NCBI GenBank assembly: GCA_036971615.1
Contig: JAYKKR010000009.1
Location: 682,001-746,000, forward strand
DNA length: 64,000 nucleotides
Direction of reading: 5' to 3'
Source of the DNA: Amyloporia xantha
Taxonomy: Eukaryota > Basidiomycota > Agaricomycetes > Polyporales > Adustoporiaceae
The notes under the pieces were generated by a model. It was not told the DNA's origin and made no database searches. It saw only the letters and a list, made by a program, of their open reading frames with translations. The translations under genes and the position numbers were made by a program. Shown piece by piece: positions 47,301-57,478 of this stretch (position 1 is the stretch's first letter; every line of letters begins with the position of its first letter).

Positions 47301-47718
47301 TTAGCAGTTTGAGCCGTGCCCGAGCTCGCAGCCAGTAAGGACCTTTTGACTCGTGGAACGTCATTCGCTGGAACGTCGCCGAATACTGCGTTACCGACAG
47401 ACGACATCGTGCTTGGCTCCCCCTCTGCCAATACACAGGGAGTCCCTCTGTCAAGTTCATCACCATGAGCGCTTGCTACATCGATGGATGGGTTTCGCGA
47501 GACACGAGAGATAGGGCGGTGATGCGAATGGGAAAGGCATTGTCCCTTTATATGCCTTCCGATATGGAGAGAAACACGGTTCGATAGCGAACATGTTCTG
47601 TAGGTCAAATTAATAGTTGTTGGCTTAACACCTTATTAAGCTACACTCACCGAGAGAGTAGAGGAGCGGTTGCGAACCCGCACACATCTTGGACGGTCCA
47701 CAAACACCATCGCCACAT
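44367..47718 (-). CDS. large helical-repeat (PPR-like) protein, probably mitochondrial
   Basis: Five exons: 47718-47651, 47597-46888, 46836-45485, 45381-44685, 44614-44367. They give 1024 aa. The short first exon starts MWRWCLWTVQDVCGFATAPL and continues LLSRTCSLSNRVSLHIGR. It lacks acidic residues apart from one Asp and is rich in Arg and Ser, like a mitochondrial targeting peptide. The rest is almost entirely amphipathic helices; pairs in the C-terminal third (LLDALLRHRQYRLAVRVYN, RMFIKAFYIRGDVEAARTV) look like degenerate PPR units. Mitochondrial PPR proteins bind organelle RNA, so an RNA-processing or translation role is inferred. The intron at 45484-45382 was placed to join the two long frames in phase; donor choice there is uncertain. 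Confidence 0.75.
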
Positions 47719-48327
47719 TCCATTGCATAGAGTGCCCTTCAGGTTACTTGCTTCACTGTCGTAGCGGTACGTGTCAGAATCTGTGTGTGACGCGTCCGAC
47801 GCGCCGATGCAGGGCCTGACCAACAGCTAGAATGTGTGGCTCTGCGCTCTTCCACTTCCAGTATCGTCCCCAGGGGAGTTAGGAACGACTAGCGAACGAA
47901 TCGCTGCAGGCTTGGTCGCCGCCGCCAGCAGCGGTCAAGAGACCCGCTGGCTCAGGTCCTAGCACGTGACTTGAGTTGTATGTGTTTGGATTCTGTGGCA
48001 GCTCATGCGGCAATCTCCGCTGACTGCCATCAAACTCAAATCCGGGAGCTGCAAGCCACCGATTATTGCCATTCCGAGGACACGGTAATTGTACCGCACA
48101 TCCTCAACGACCAGTCGCCTTGAAAAATCCTTTGGCACAACAGGTGAGTAGGGGACGCGTTGAATGGGCCGGGAATGAATGTGCTGATGAGATGGGTTTA
48201 GAGGTCATAGGGAGGCACTGATTCGCCCCGACACATACATTATTACCTCAACTCCAACACCGTGAGTTGTGTCTCGACGAATCATTGCTATGTTTAACAT
48301 CGAATTGGTACAGTCAACGAAAATACA
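47719..48327. promoter_or_regulatory. divergent upstream region of PPR-like gene and RPP0
   Basis: 609 bp between divergent start codons. It must drive the highly expressed ribosomal gene; I see pyrimidine-rich stretches just before RPP0 but no defined element. Confidence 0.35.
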
Positions 48328-49568
48328 ATGGGTGCTACTCGTGCACAGAAGGAATTATACTTCCAGAAGTTGAAGGACTTGGTCGCCAAGTACCGTAAGT
48401 GGCTCGTTCGGCAAGAAGCCTGCATTCTGCCTCACACACATACTTGCTAGCTTCAATCTTCGTCGTCAATGTCGACAACGTCGGTTCTAACCAGATGCAC
48501 CAGATCCGTGTCGCTCTCCGTGGCAAGGGTATCGTCATAATGGGCAAGAACACCATGGTCCGCCGCGCACTCCGTTCCATCCTCACGGAGTACCCCCAGT
48601 TCGAGCGTCTGCTCCCGCACGTTAGGGGCAACATCGGCTTTGTCTTCACTTCTGGTGACCTCAAAGACATCCGTGACATTATTACTGCGAACAAGGTCGC
48701 TGCTCCGGCGCGTGCTGGCGCCTTGGCCCCCAAGGACGTTGTTATTCCCGGTGGTAACACTGGCATGGAGCCCGGAAAGACGTCCTTCTTCCAGGCCCTC
48801 GGTATCCCTACCAAGATTGCGCGTGGTACGATTGAAATCGTGTCTGACGTGCAGGTCGTTACCGCAGGCACGCGTGTCGGCCCATCCGAGGCGACGCTGC
48901 TCAACATGTTGAACATCTCGCCGTTCACGTACGGTATGACGGTCATCCAGATCTTCGACCAGGGCAACGTATTCTCCCCTGATGTGCTCGATGTCTCGGA
49001 GAAGGAGCTTCTGGACCGCTTCATGTCCGGAATCCAGACTATTGCCTGCATCTCGCTCGCGCTGCACTACCCAACGCTTCCCTCCGTCATGCACTCCCTT
49101 GTCAACTCGTACAAGAACTTGCTTGCGGTTTCGATTGCGACTGACTACACCTTTGAGGGCTCCGAGAAGGTACGTTACTGGTTCCGTTACTTTGTGTTTG
49201 CAATCCGAAGGATGTGCATCATTATACACTGAAAATGCTGAGCGTCCTAAGGACATGTGCTGTTTCAAAATGATTTCTGTTCTCTGACGGAGTCCAAGCT
49301 ATTTGATACTATCTGTTAGAGTGCCACACGGCTGACGCCATTGTGTTTTAGATCAAGGAGATGTTGGCCAACCCTGAGGCCTTCGCCGCTGTTGCTGCCG
49401 CATCCGCGCCGGCTGACGCTGCTCCTGCTGCGGCTGCTGAGGCCCCCGCTGCCAAGGAGGAGGAGGAGGAAGAAGAATCCGAGGGTGACATGGTATGTCT
49501 TATAATGACTTTATTTTCTAAATGGGTTTTTGACCTATCGGTTGCAGGGCTTCGGTCTCTTCGACTAG
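48328..49568 (+). CDS. RPP0: large-subunit ribosomal stalk protein P0 (uL10)
   Basis: Exons 48328-48394, 48451-49169, 49352-49492 and 49548-49568 give 315 aa. P0 anchors the P1/P2 stalk to the 60S subunit and recruits elongation factors. Clear family features: [59 protein letters not shown], the [18 protein letters not shown] block and SPFTYGMTV. The Ala-rich hinge leads to the acidic tail ending GFGLFD. That last six-residue tip is encoded by its own 21-nt exon. Codon use is strongly biased to C-ending codons, as expected of a highly expressed gene. An antisense frame of 271 codons on the other strand is a shadow of this bias. Confidence 0.97.
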
Positions 49569-50479
49569 ATGTTACGCTGTATGTACGCTGTCGTGCTATG
49601 TATCCTATTACGCCCAAAATATGCTACGGCCCCCGTCCGCATTGCTGTATCGTATTACATCCACAGACTGTCACATCTGCAAGACCCTTGCACAAAGCAC
49701 TTCGCGTAAATCACCACATCACGGACCGTCCAGTCATTCTGTTTCTCTGCAAGAGCTAGTGTTCTGGACAATATGCGCAATTCTCCCAACCGAGCCCCAA
49801 AATCCAATGGCGCACCTCGGTTCGGCTGTTTCAATCGCCGGAGTGATTAGAGAGAACATAAACTCCCCAAAGTGAGCTAGTAGTTGTAACGCCGGGATGT
49901 ATATGGGTGAGTGACTCAGTGACTCTCAGCTCAATCGGATGCAAGTGGGGCTCCCAGGTGGGCGTATCATTGGGTTCACTGTAACCAACAAATCCTGGGT
50001 GCTCGGCCTGATACATATGAGACAGCCTCTCGGCCATGAGTGAGCTGCTGCAGACCCGGAGTCGTCGTGGGTCCCAGCGCTTCTCTTCTCTTCTTTGCAG
50101 CTGCACAGCCTGCTCTGTTTCTGATTCCGGTATAAACGTCATCCCGACTCGTTCCGATCACTTAGCCGTTGGCGTGCTGACGGTAGCAGAAATACTTACA
50201 CGGTACTCTGGGGCATTCACGAGGTTGTTCGAAGCGGACGTGAAAGACGAATAGGCCCGTTGGAGCAATAGATGTGGATCAAGCTGGTTTCAGTGATTCC
50301 ATTTGGATCGAGATTCGAAATCGTTGTGGCGCGTATGTATGGCATAATCCTCGCCGGTTCAGCCGCCAGGCGGCCAGTCTGTCTCGTTCCTTGTGATTAT
50401 TGGGACGGTGCACGATCGTCCGCGGTCATCTTCTCTCGGGTCTTTTTCATCGAAACCGCGACGTTTCCGAGCGTCGTGC
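49569..50479. other. intergenic, nothing recognised
   Basis: About 900 bp between the RPP0 stop and the hAT-like element. Short unremarkable open frames only. Confidence 0.45.
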
Positions 50480-50487
50480 TTAAACAC
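50480..50487. repeat. target-site duplication, left copy
   Basis: TTAAACAC immediately left of the inverted repeat; an identical octamer lies at 51035-51042. Confidence 0.9.
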
Positions 50488-51034
50488 CAGTGTTGTGCCA
50501 GTCGACGACTGGTCGATGCAGTTGACGCGTAGACTTTGTAGACTAGTCGACATCGTCGAAAAGTTGACATTTTCATGTCGACTTTACCACGGCCAAAGAC
50601 TTTCCCAGACTGTTCAGATGCACCATCCTATTGGCTACCTGGAGAGGGTCATGTGAACGGTCGACCATGACTATCATGTGACCAATTGCCGTCCCCGACT
50701 CATCGCCGAAGGCCACATTTAGCGTAAATCCCGAAATGGTCAGCGGTGGCGTTGCCCACCGTGCCAGGATTAGCTGCACAAATGACCATCCTGTATCATC
50801 ACTGGTCCCCGAGGTGTGGGTATATGATGTTATTCGAGCCCATTTTATATATGAACCATTTGCAGCTTCACATGACTGAATTTCTATGATATAGTTGAGT
50901 AATGAAGTGTGAGTCGACTGACTAGCCTATTACGTAATAGTCGACAGAAGTCGACAGTGGACTGTGTCAACTAGTCGGTCAACTTGTCAACTACGTAGAC
51001 TTGTGTCGACTAGTCGTCGACTGGCACAACACTG
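50488..51034. mobile_element. hAT-like MITE (non-autonomous DNA transposon), 547 bp
   Basis: The two ends are inverted repeats. The left starts CAGTGTTGTGCCAGTCGACG at 50488. The reverse complement of the right end, reading back from 51034, starts with the same 23 bases, and 28 of the first 29 positions agree. The element is flanked by perfect 8 bp direct repeats TTAAACAC. An 8 bp duplication and CAGTGTTG-type ends are the hallmark of hAT-superfamily elements. The interior has many extra GTCGAC/GTTGAC subterminal motifs near both ends, which in autonomous relatives are transposase sites. No transposase reading frame is present, so it would need a helper in trans. Confidence 0.92.
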
Positions 51035-51042
51035 TTAAACAC
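51035..51042. repeat. target-site duplication, right copy
   Basis: TTAAACAC, identical to 50480-50487. Confidence 0.9.
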
Positions 51043-51422
51043 TGTTAACGACGTAACGTTATCTTGTCAGCCACCCTCATTATTGAAATTGAGCCCGTAT
51101 AGCCCGGACGATGACCACTGGCAGACTGGTGTCAAACCAAGCAACTCGGTAACAGAGGGTAAGAGAACCAAAACAGAACCTCCACAGTAAGGTTCCAACA
51201 GAGAATGGTGACCAATGCATGCTAGAATTTTCTAGCTTTGTAATCCTCAAGGCCCTGGTATATGTGGTCCCGCCCGGGGTCAATCTTTCATGCTGCTGAC
51301 ACAAGCGATCGAGCCCGTCGGGTACATAAGCAATCGATCCTGCTCCAACATGTGTGTTCAGATTCCCTCGTCCCCCTTCATCCCTAAATATCACCCACCA
51401 GTCAAACAATCCATAAACCACC
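51043..51422. promoter_or_regulatory. upstream region of reductase A
   Basis: 380 bp between the hAT-like element and the first reductase start. A weak TATATG lies at 51259-51264. No other element was recognised. Confidence 0.3.
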
Positions 51423-52630
51423 ATGCCCGCTGTTGCCTCAGGAAAGATTCTTGTCACCGGCGCGAACGGCTACGTCGCGATCTGGGTCGTACGAGCTCTG
51501 CTCGAGCACGGCTACTCCGTGCGTGCCACCGTGCGCTCGGAGAACAAGGGGACGCACCTTCGCAAGTACTTCTCCAAGTATGGTGATAAGCTCGAGCTCG
51601 TCGTCGTCCCCGACATCACCACGGTATGCTGCATGCCATATATTGATCAGCGCCTTCCGTCCGTCTGATGCATAATCACAGGTCGGCGCATTCGACGAAG
51701 CCGTCAAGGGCGTAGATGCCATCGAGCACACCGCGTCACCGTTCCACTTCAAGGCCGACGACCCCGATGAGCTCATCATCCCCGGCTGTGAACGGGACCA
51801 CGCGTGTACTCGAGTCCGCCCTCGCGTATGGCACCTCTGTCAGGCGTGTCGTCATCACCTCGTCGTGTGCCTCGGTCCTGAACGTCCAGGACACCCCGCG
51901 CGTGTTCACGGAAAAGGACTGGAATGACCGCGCCATCAACGAGGCCAAGACGAAGGGCCGCGATGCACACCCGGGCGACAAGTACTGCGCGAGTAAGACT
52001 CTGGCGGAGCGTTCGGCGTGGGAGTTCGTGGAGAAGAACAAGGGCAAGATCAGCTGGGACCTCGTCGTCCTCAACCCGCCCTACGTTTTCGGGCCCGCCA
52101 TACAGGAGGTGGCCTCGCCGGAGGCTTTGAACGAGAGCATGCACAGTTGGTTCCACACCGTGTTCAAGGCCCCGGAGGACATCAAATACTTGACTGAGTT
52201 CGGGTGAGTGTTCCTGTATGCGCTTAGCATGCCGGTTATATAATTACACCTGCTCTCACACACAGCTCGGAGTGGATCGACGTACGTGACCTGGGCCTGG
52301 CACATGTCCTCGCCATCCAGAAGGAGCAGGCAGGAGGCGAGCGGTTCATCATCTCGTCGGGTCCATGGAAGTGGCAGGACTGGGGTACGTCCGCCTGTCC
52401 GTATGCCTTTTACCTGTGTTGCTCACCTAAGTCTAGTCAACTCCGCACGCAAATTCAGCAGCGAGGCTATTGAGGGAGATACGTCTTACGACCCGAAGAC
52501 CACGACGCATATGATCACGTACGACACCGCAAAGGCGGCCAAGGTCCTCGGGATCAAGTATATCACGATCGATGAGTGCAGCCGTGACTCTATCGAGGAC
52601 TTCAAGGCCAAGGGCTGGGTCAAGGCATGA
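51423..52630 (+). CDS. extended SDR NAD(P)H-dependent reductase, copy A, with 1-base insertion
   Basis: Exons 51423-51623, 51682-52203, 52266-52384 and 52437-52630; about 344 aa if the frame is intact. Member of the extended short-chain dehydrogenases of the Gre2 / cinnamoyl-CoA reductase / dihydroflavonol reductase type, which reduce aldehydes or ketones with NADPH. The Rossmann motif is TGANGYVA; catalytic Ser lies in TSSCASV, and Tyr-Lys in KYCASK. Exon 2 is 522 nt, whereas copy B has 521. After DDPDELII the code reads CCCC GGC where the paralogue implies one C fewer (C-run 51780-51783), and the homologous AVNGTTRVLE continues in the next frame. Uncorrected, the protein would stop early. 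Either a young frameshift or a sequencing error. The substrate cannot be told from sequence. Confidence 0.87.
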
Positions 52631-53165
52631 GGATCAACATGCAGATTTGATAGGAGCTCGCTCTAGTCTGCTGTGTCGTGGGCTTGGATCATAGAGAGAA
52701 GGACAAGAGATCATGTATTATGGCAGCGGTTTAAAACGCAATTGTATCTGGCATGGAGATTCACGAGACAAGACGACCATCAAGGCAGTGAGGAAAGTGG
52801 GTCCAAGAAAGATGATCTATTCCGGCGCTGGGACGGTTTATATGGCCTGCGATCTTGACGGGAAGCAGGTTGTGGACTAAATAGAGCTAGAGCGGCTGTC
52901 ATCGGCTTACGGACGACCCACGGTGACTTAAGACATACTGACTGTCCAGGGGAGTGTTGTGCACCTGTGGACAAATACCAGACGGCGCGTACGGCGTTTA
53001 ATGTACAAGATAGTGCTAGCAATTGGCATTCCTCAGCGCTCAACGACATTGTCTGCTGCAAAGACTTCTCTTATTTGATTCTCGTACCTACCGTTCACCC
53101 TACAAATACATTGACACAAAACTCGGAAGACAACTCGCACTCCACTGCAGTAATACTCTGGTACT
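52631..53165. other. convergent intergenic region between reductases A and B
   Basis: 535 bp between two 3' ends. No gene seen. Confidence 0.5.
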
Positions 53166-54383
53166 TTAGAGCCAGCCCCTCGCTTTGAAATCCTCAATCG
53201 TGTCGCGAGTGCTCTCCTTGATCGAGCGGTACTTGAGCCCCAGCAACTTAGCGGCCTTGCTCGTGTCGTACAGGATATGATGAACGGCCTTCTCAGGCTC
53301 GTAGGAGCTATTGCTCACAGGCGTGCTGACACCAACCTCCTGCGCCGCGCTCACTACATAATCAAGCGTCAGATGGCCAAAACACTACAAACAGAGACCA
53401 GGGTCGTCTTACCCCAGTCCTGCCACTTCCAAGGCCCTTCGGAAATGATGATTCGCTCACCACCCGCTTCTTGCTTCTTGATCGCGAGGACGTGCGCCTC
53501 GGCTAGGTCGCGTACGTCGATCCAGCAAGATCTACCCGTCCCCGATCACAGTAATTGAATGAGCATCTCAGATCACCACAAAACAGCCCTCAAATGGCTA
53601 GAACGCACCCGACCGTGACCAGCTGGTCCGGGTCCTTGGAGCCCTTGAACACGCTGTGGAACCAGTCGTGCATGCTCTCGTTCAGGGCCTCCGGCGCGCC
53701 GACCTCGTGGATCGCAGGCCCGAAGACGTACGGCGGGTTCATCACCACGAGATCCCAGCCGATCTTGCCCTTGTTCTTCTCCACGAACTCCCACGCAGCG
53801 CGTTCCGCAAGCGTCTTGCTTGCGCGGTACTTGGCGGGCTGCGGCGCGTCGCGGCCCTTCTCTCGCACCTCCGCGATGGCGGCGTCGTTCCAGTCCGCCT
53901 CGGAGAAGGTGCGCGGAGTGGCTTGCACTTGCATGACGGACGCGCAGGAGGAGGTCACCACAACCCGCTTGACGGAGGTGCCGTATGCGAGGGCGGACTC
54001 CAACACGCGAGTGGTGCCATGCACGGCCGGGACGATGAGTTCGTCGGGGTCGCCGGCTTTGAAGTGGAAAGGCGAGGCGGTGTGTTCGATAGCGTCGACG
54101 TCCTTGACCAACTCGTCGAATGCTCCTTCCTGTGCAGTGCGTTGGTTAGACCGATCATAGCGGCCAGCAGCGTGTACAATACCTTTGTGATGTCGTGAAC
54201 AACGACAATCTCGAGCTTGTCGCCGTACTTCGCGAATACCTTACTAACGTGCGCGGCCTTGCTCTGAGAGCGCACCGTCCCTCGCACAGTGTACCCCTGC
54301 TCAAGCAGGGTGTGCACGACCCACATAGCGATGTAGCCGTTCGCTCCGGTAACGAGCACCTTGCCTGAAGTCACTGCGGGCAT
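53166..54383 (-). CDS. extended SDR NAD(P)H-dependent reductase, copy B
   Basis: Exons 54383-54183, 54129-53609, 53531-53413 and 53353-53166 give 342 aa with an unbroken frame. The exon pattern is the same as in copies A and C (201, about 520, 119 and about 190 nt). Motifs: TGANGYIA nucleotide site, TSSCASV, catalytic KYRASK, MNPPYVFGPAIHEV, then WIDVRDLAEAHVLAI. Most similar to copy A: both share DAIEHTASPFHFKA, PDELI and ESALAYGTSV. A TATA-like ATTATAAAG on the coding strand lies about 90 bp before the start. Gre2-type enzymes reduce methylglyoxal and other carbonyls; this copy probably does likewise, substrate unknown. Confidence 0.93.
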
Positions 54384-55012
54384 TGTGGTATGCGCTGAGG
54401 GGTGTATGAGAGGTGAAAGAGTAAGTGAGCGTCAGCGGAAGAGACGGAGACCCATTCATGACGAGCGAGTATCTTTATAATGGCGGGCCGTGTAGTGTTT
54501 GTCAGACTCCTAACCAATGTAGAAGGGGAAGGGAAAAAGAAGGATGACATGTATACCGATTACTATGATAAGCGGAGATCGTGCTATAGAGCCATGTGCG
54601 GGTGCAATGTGATCCTCGGCATAACCGCTATGAACTGAATTACTACAGTACCCGCCACGACCGAGATCCAGCGGGTATTCATCTATATTGTTACCGTCCT
54701 CCCTCCCTCTCTAAGGTCACAATCTTAGAGCCTGCCTACGGGAGACAAGGTATTCATGCGAGCATGCATCTGTAGCTGTCTCAATGCTGGACAACGAAGT
54801 TGGTCTCCTAGCACAGCACTTGAGTATTTTTACATATTCAAAGTTTCTTACAGATGAGACCTGACATTTTATTGTAACAATTCAAAGCATATTCAAAGGT
54901 ACAAAAAGTTTGTCTACACCGAATATTTGCATGCTGAGCGGCCAAGAATGCAGTAGCGATGCTTGCATAGCAATCCTATTACCTGGCTATATGCTCAGAG
55001 AAGTCTGTCATC
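54384..55012. other. intergenic between reductases B and C, with TATA-like box
   Basis: 629 bp holding the promoter of copy B. The TATA-like element is listed separately. No gene seen. Confidence 0.45.
54473..54482 (-). promoter_or_regulatory. TATA-like element upstream of reductase B
   Basis: Reads ATTATAAAGA on the coding strand, about 90 bp before the ATG, a plausible distance allowing for a short 5' UTR. Confidence 0.4.
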
Positions 55013-56198
55013 TCAGATCATTCCCCTAGCCTTAAATTCCACAACAATGTCACGCGTACAGTCCTCCATTGAACGGTACTTTACCCCGAACAATCTTTCT
55101 GATTTACTTGTGTCGAATATGACGTGGTGAGTGGTCGTCGAAGGGTCATACGAGTCATCGCTCGCAGGTGTGCTGACGCCGCATTCTCGTAATGTATTCA
55201 CTAATGAAATGAGGAATCAGATCGCGTAGACGGGAGCGGTCGAAAGGACGTCTTACCCCAGTCCTGGAACTTATCGTTGCCCGCAGACACGATGACGCGC
55301 TCGCCACCCGCCTCCTCCTTCTGTAGTGCTAACGCCTGCACCTCGGCGAGGTCGCGCACATCGATCCACATGAAGCTGGCGGGTCACACAATCAGCGGTG
55401 TGCATCATGAACGACCACAAACAACCTACCCAGTTGATGACAACTGCTTCGGATCCTTCGACTCGAATACGCCCTTGTACCACACCATCATGCTGTCGCT
55501 TACGGCGTCCGCCGCGCCCGCCTCGTAGATCGACGGCCCATACACGTATGGCGGGTTCAGCACGACGAGATCCCAGTCAACCTTGCCCTTGTTCTCCTCC
55601 ACGAACTTCCACGCTGCGCGCTCCGCAAGAGTCTTGCTCGCGCAGTATTTGGCTACTTGTGATGCAGCGCGGCCTTTCTCTGTGATCTCTGCGACGGCGA
55701 GGTCATTCCAATCCGACTCCGTGAACACGCGCGGCGTGGGCAGGAGCTGCATGACGGCAGCAGCAGAGGAGGTGATAACAATGCGCTTGACAGATGTGCC
55801 AGGCGCAGCAGCAGCCTCCAACACGCGCTTCGTGCCGTTTACAGCGGGGACGGTGATCTCGTCGGGGTGGCCCGCATTGAGATGACAAGGCGAGGCGAGG
55901 TGCTCAATAGCCACGACACCCTTGACCGCCTCGTCGAATGCGCCTTCCTGCCGTGATGTTCAGATGCCGGTGGAAAGACAGATGACTTCGAAGCTACCTT
56001 CGTGATGTCGGGGATGACCACCAGCTCGAGCTTGTCGTCATACTTTGCGAACAGCTTCCGGACCTCCGCAGCCTTGCCCTCGGAGCGCACCGCGCCTCGC
56101 ACGCTGTATCCCTTTTCGAGGAGGGTGCGTACGACCCACTTCGCAATATAGCCATTTGCGCCCGTGACAAGGACCTTGCCTGAAGTTACTGTGGGCAT
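55013..56198 (-). CDS. extended SDR NAD(P)H-dependent reductase, copy C
   Basis: Exons 56198-55998, 55947-55430, 55375-55257 and 55200-55013 give 341 aa, frame intact. The exon 2 length (518) is one codon shorter than in copy B. Motifs: TGANGYIAKW nucleotide site, TSSAAAVMQL (catalytic Ser), KYCASK (Tyr/Lys), LNPPYVYGPSIYEA, then WIDVRDLAEVQALAL. It is the most divergent copy: EHLASPCHLNAG replaces EHTASPFHFKAG of A and B, and the substrate-loop region around residues 130-150 differs, so it may use another carbonyl. TATAAAT about 120 bp upstream is a candidate TATA box. Confidence 0.93.
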
Positions 56199-56318
56199 AG
56201 CGAGGTACCCTTCTCGTGTCGCTGCAAAATAAATTCTAGACAAGAGTGCGAGTGTCAAGTATGAGGGTGATCGATGTAGCTGTGGAAATCTTGCGATGGT
56301 CAACTATTATCGGTGGCC

Positions 56319-56325
56319 ATTTATA
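56319..56325 (-). promoter_or_regulatory. TATA-like element upstream of reductase C
   Basis: Reads TATAAAT on the coding strand, about 120 bp before the ATG at 56198. Confidence 0.4.
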
Positions 56326-56465
56326 CTCATCGACGCAGACTTGACCGCTGTGGAGGCACAACTACATTGACACAACCGAGTCAGCCCATCTAGAGATCTC
56401 TGCCGTGTTTGCCAGGCTCGGGGGATCATGACCGGTGATCACGCGAAGCTCAGAGCTATGCAGTA

Positions 56466-57150
56466 CAGTGTAGCGGCGTTCCTTTTCACACCACCGTTCC
56501 TTTTCACACCAACGGATAAACTCCGTAAATCATGTTGGATTTCCCTGAAACTTTGCATATATACTCTTGTAGTACTAAGCTATAATTGTACCAACTTTGA
56601 GAGTGGTCCGTTGAGTTGAATTGAACAGGCAGTGTTTTTAAGGTCGAAAATCAGGTGAGATCAAGTACAGATCACTTTTACGATAGCTTTCGTTCTTAAT
56701 CTCTTGATATTCAAACAATTTTGTACACATTACTTGGAACTATATATCCATGGGTGCAAACTCCTCTCACAGACTAAGAGAATCAGACATGATATGACAG
56801 AGATATTCAAGATATTCAAGATATTTGAGTCTGACCCGAGAAAGTGTGACAGACGCGCGACTGTCTTTCGGCATGTCCTGTGTCACGCTACCTGCTAAAC
56901 TCACCGCGCGGCAGGCCACTGTCACACCTAGTCACGCTGTGAAAAGGAGTGCTTTTGCGTGACTCCAAACCGCTGCGAACATTTTCAGGTCGAAAGTGAG
57001 ATAGGCATTGAATACTCAGAAACCATTGACACAGAAAGTATGTTTAGTCAATTCTGAATTGATCTGTCTCTTCAGAATTTTGTCGAATCTGGTTTTAGGC
57101 TAGCGAGACTGAAATTTCACTTTGGTGTGAAAAGGAACGCCACTACACTG
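56466..57150. mobile_element. Tc1/mariner-like MITE, 685 bp
   Basis: The left end begins CAGTGTAGCGGCGTTCCTTT. The reverse complement of the right end begins CAGTGTAGTGGCGTTCCTTT, and 27 of 28 positions agree through CACACCA. Each end is flanked by a TA dinucleotide (56464-56465 and 57151-57152), the target duplication typical of Tc1/mariner elements, and CAGTG is a usual terminus for that superfamily. Just inside the left end, an 18 bp part of the repeat is duplicated in tandem. The interior is AT-rich and has no transposase frame, so the element is non-autonomous. Confidence 0.88.
56478..56513. repeat. 18-bp tandem duplication inside left terminal repeat
   Basis: CGTTCCTTTTCACACCAC is followed directly by a second copy differing only in the last base. 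The right end has a single copy. Confidence 0.9.
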
Positions 57151-57152
57151 TA

Positions 57153-57478
57153 ATGATCAGTGTTGATCCACATTGCTGATTATTGTAACAGTGGCAGTGC
57201 ACACTGCAGGATCGGCAAATGCACCTGAAACAGTCACAAATCTGCAAAACAGCCACTAATACTAGCTTACAAAGAAAGCGAACGAGCGACGCACAATACT
57301 GTCCATGATCAATCCTCAACCACGTCAAACGTTGAAAGCACTAGGGAGAATTACCGCCTGTTTTCGGCGTGCATAAATAATACACAACCCGCAAGAAAGA
57401 GAGACGTCAGCTAGTTGAACGGCGCATCGGAGTAACCTGAACGAGGGGAAAGCTGAAGGATGGGGCACTAATTCATAT
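57153..57478. other. intergenic, nothing recognised
   Basis: 326 bp between the mariner-like element and the BSD2 stop. It includes a short palindrome (GCAGTGCACACTGC) near 57193-57206. Confidence 0.4.

Noticed and set aside
48453..49268. 271-codon open frame antisense to the P0 gene
   Set aside because: Shadow of the strongly codon-biased P0 exon; the sense product is unmistakable.
51423..56198. Reading the reductase triplet as a secondary-metabolite gene cluster
   Set aside because: No synthase, P450, transporter or regulator lies beside the three reductases; simple gene amplification explains the data.
56458..57158. hAT-type 8-bp target duplication for the second element
   Set aside because: The flanking octamers (ATGCAGTA and TAATGATC) differ; only the TA dinucleotides match, so Tc1/mariner-type was chosen.
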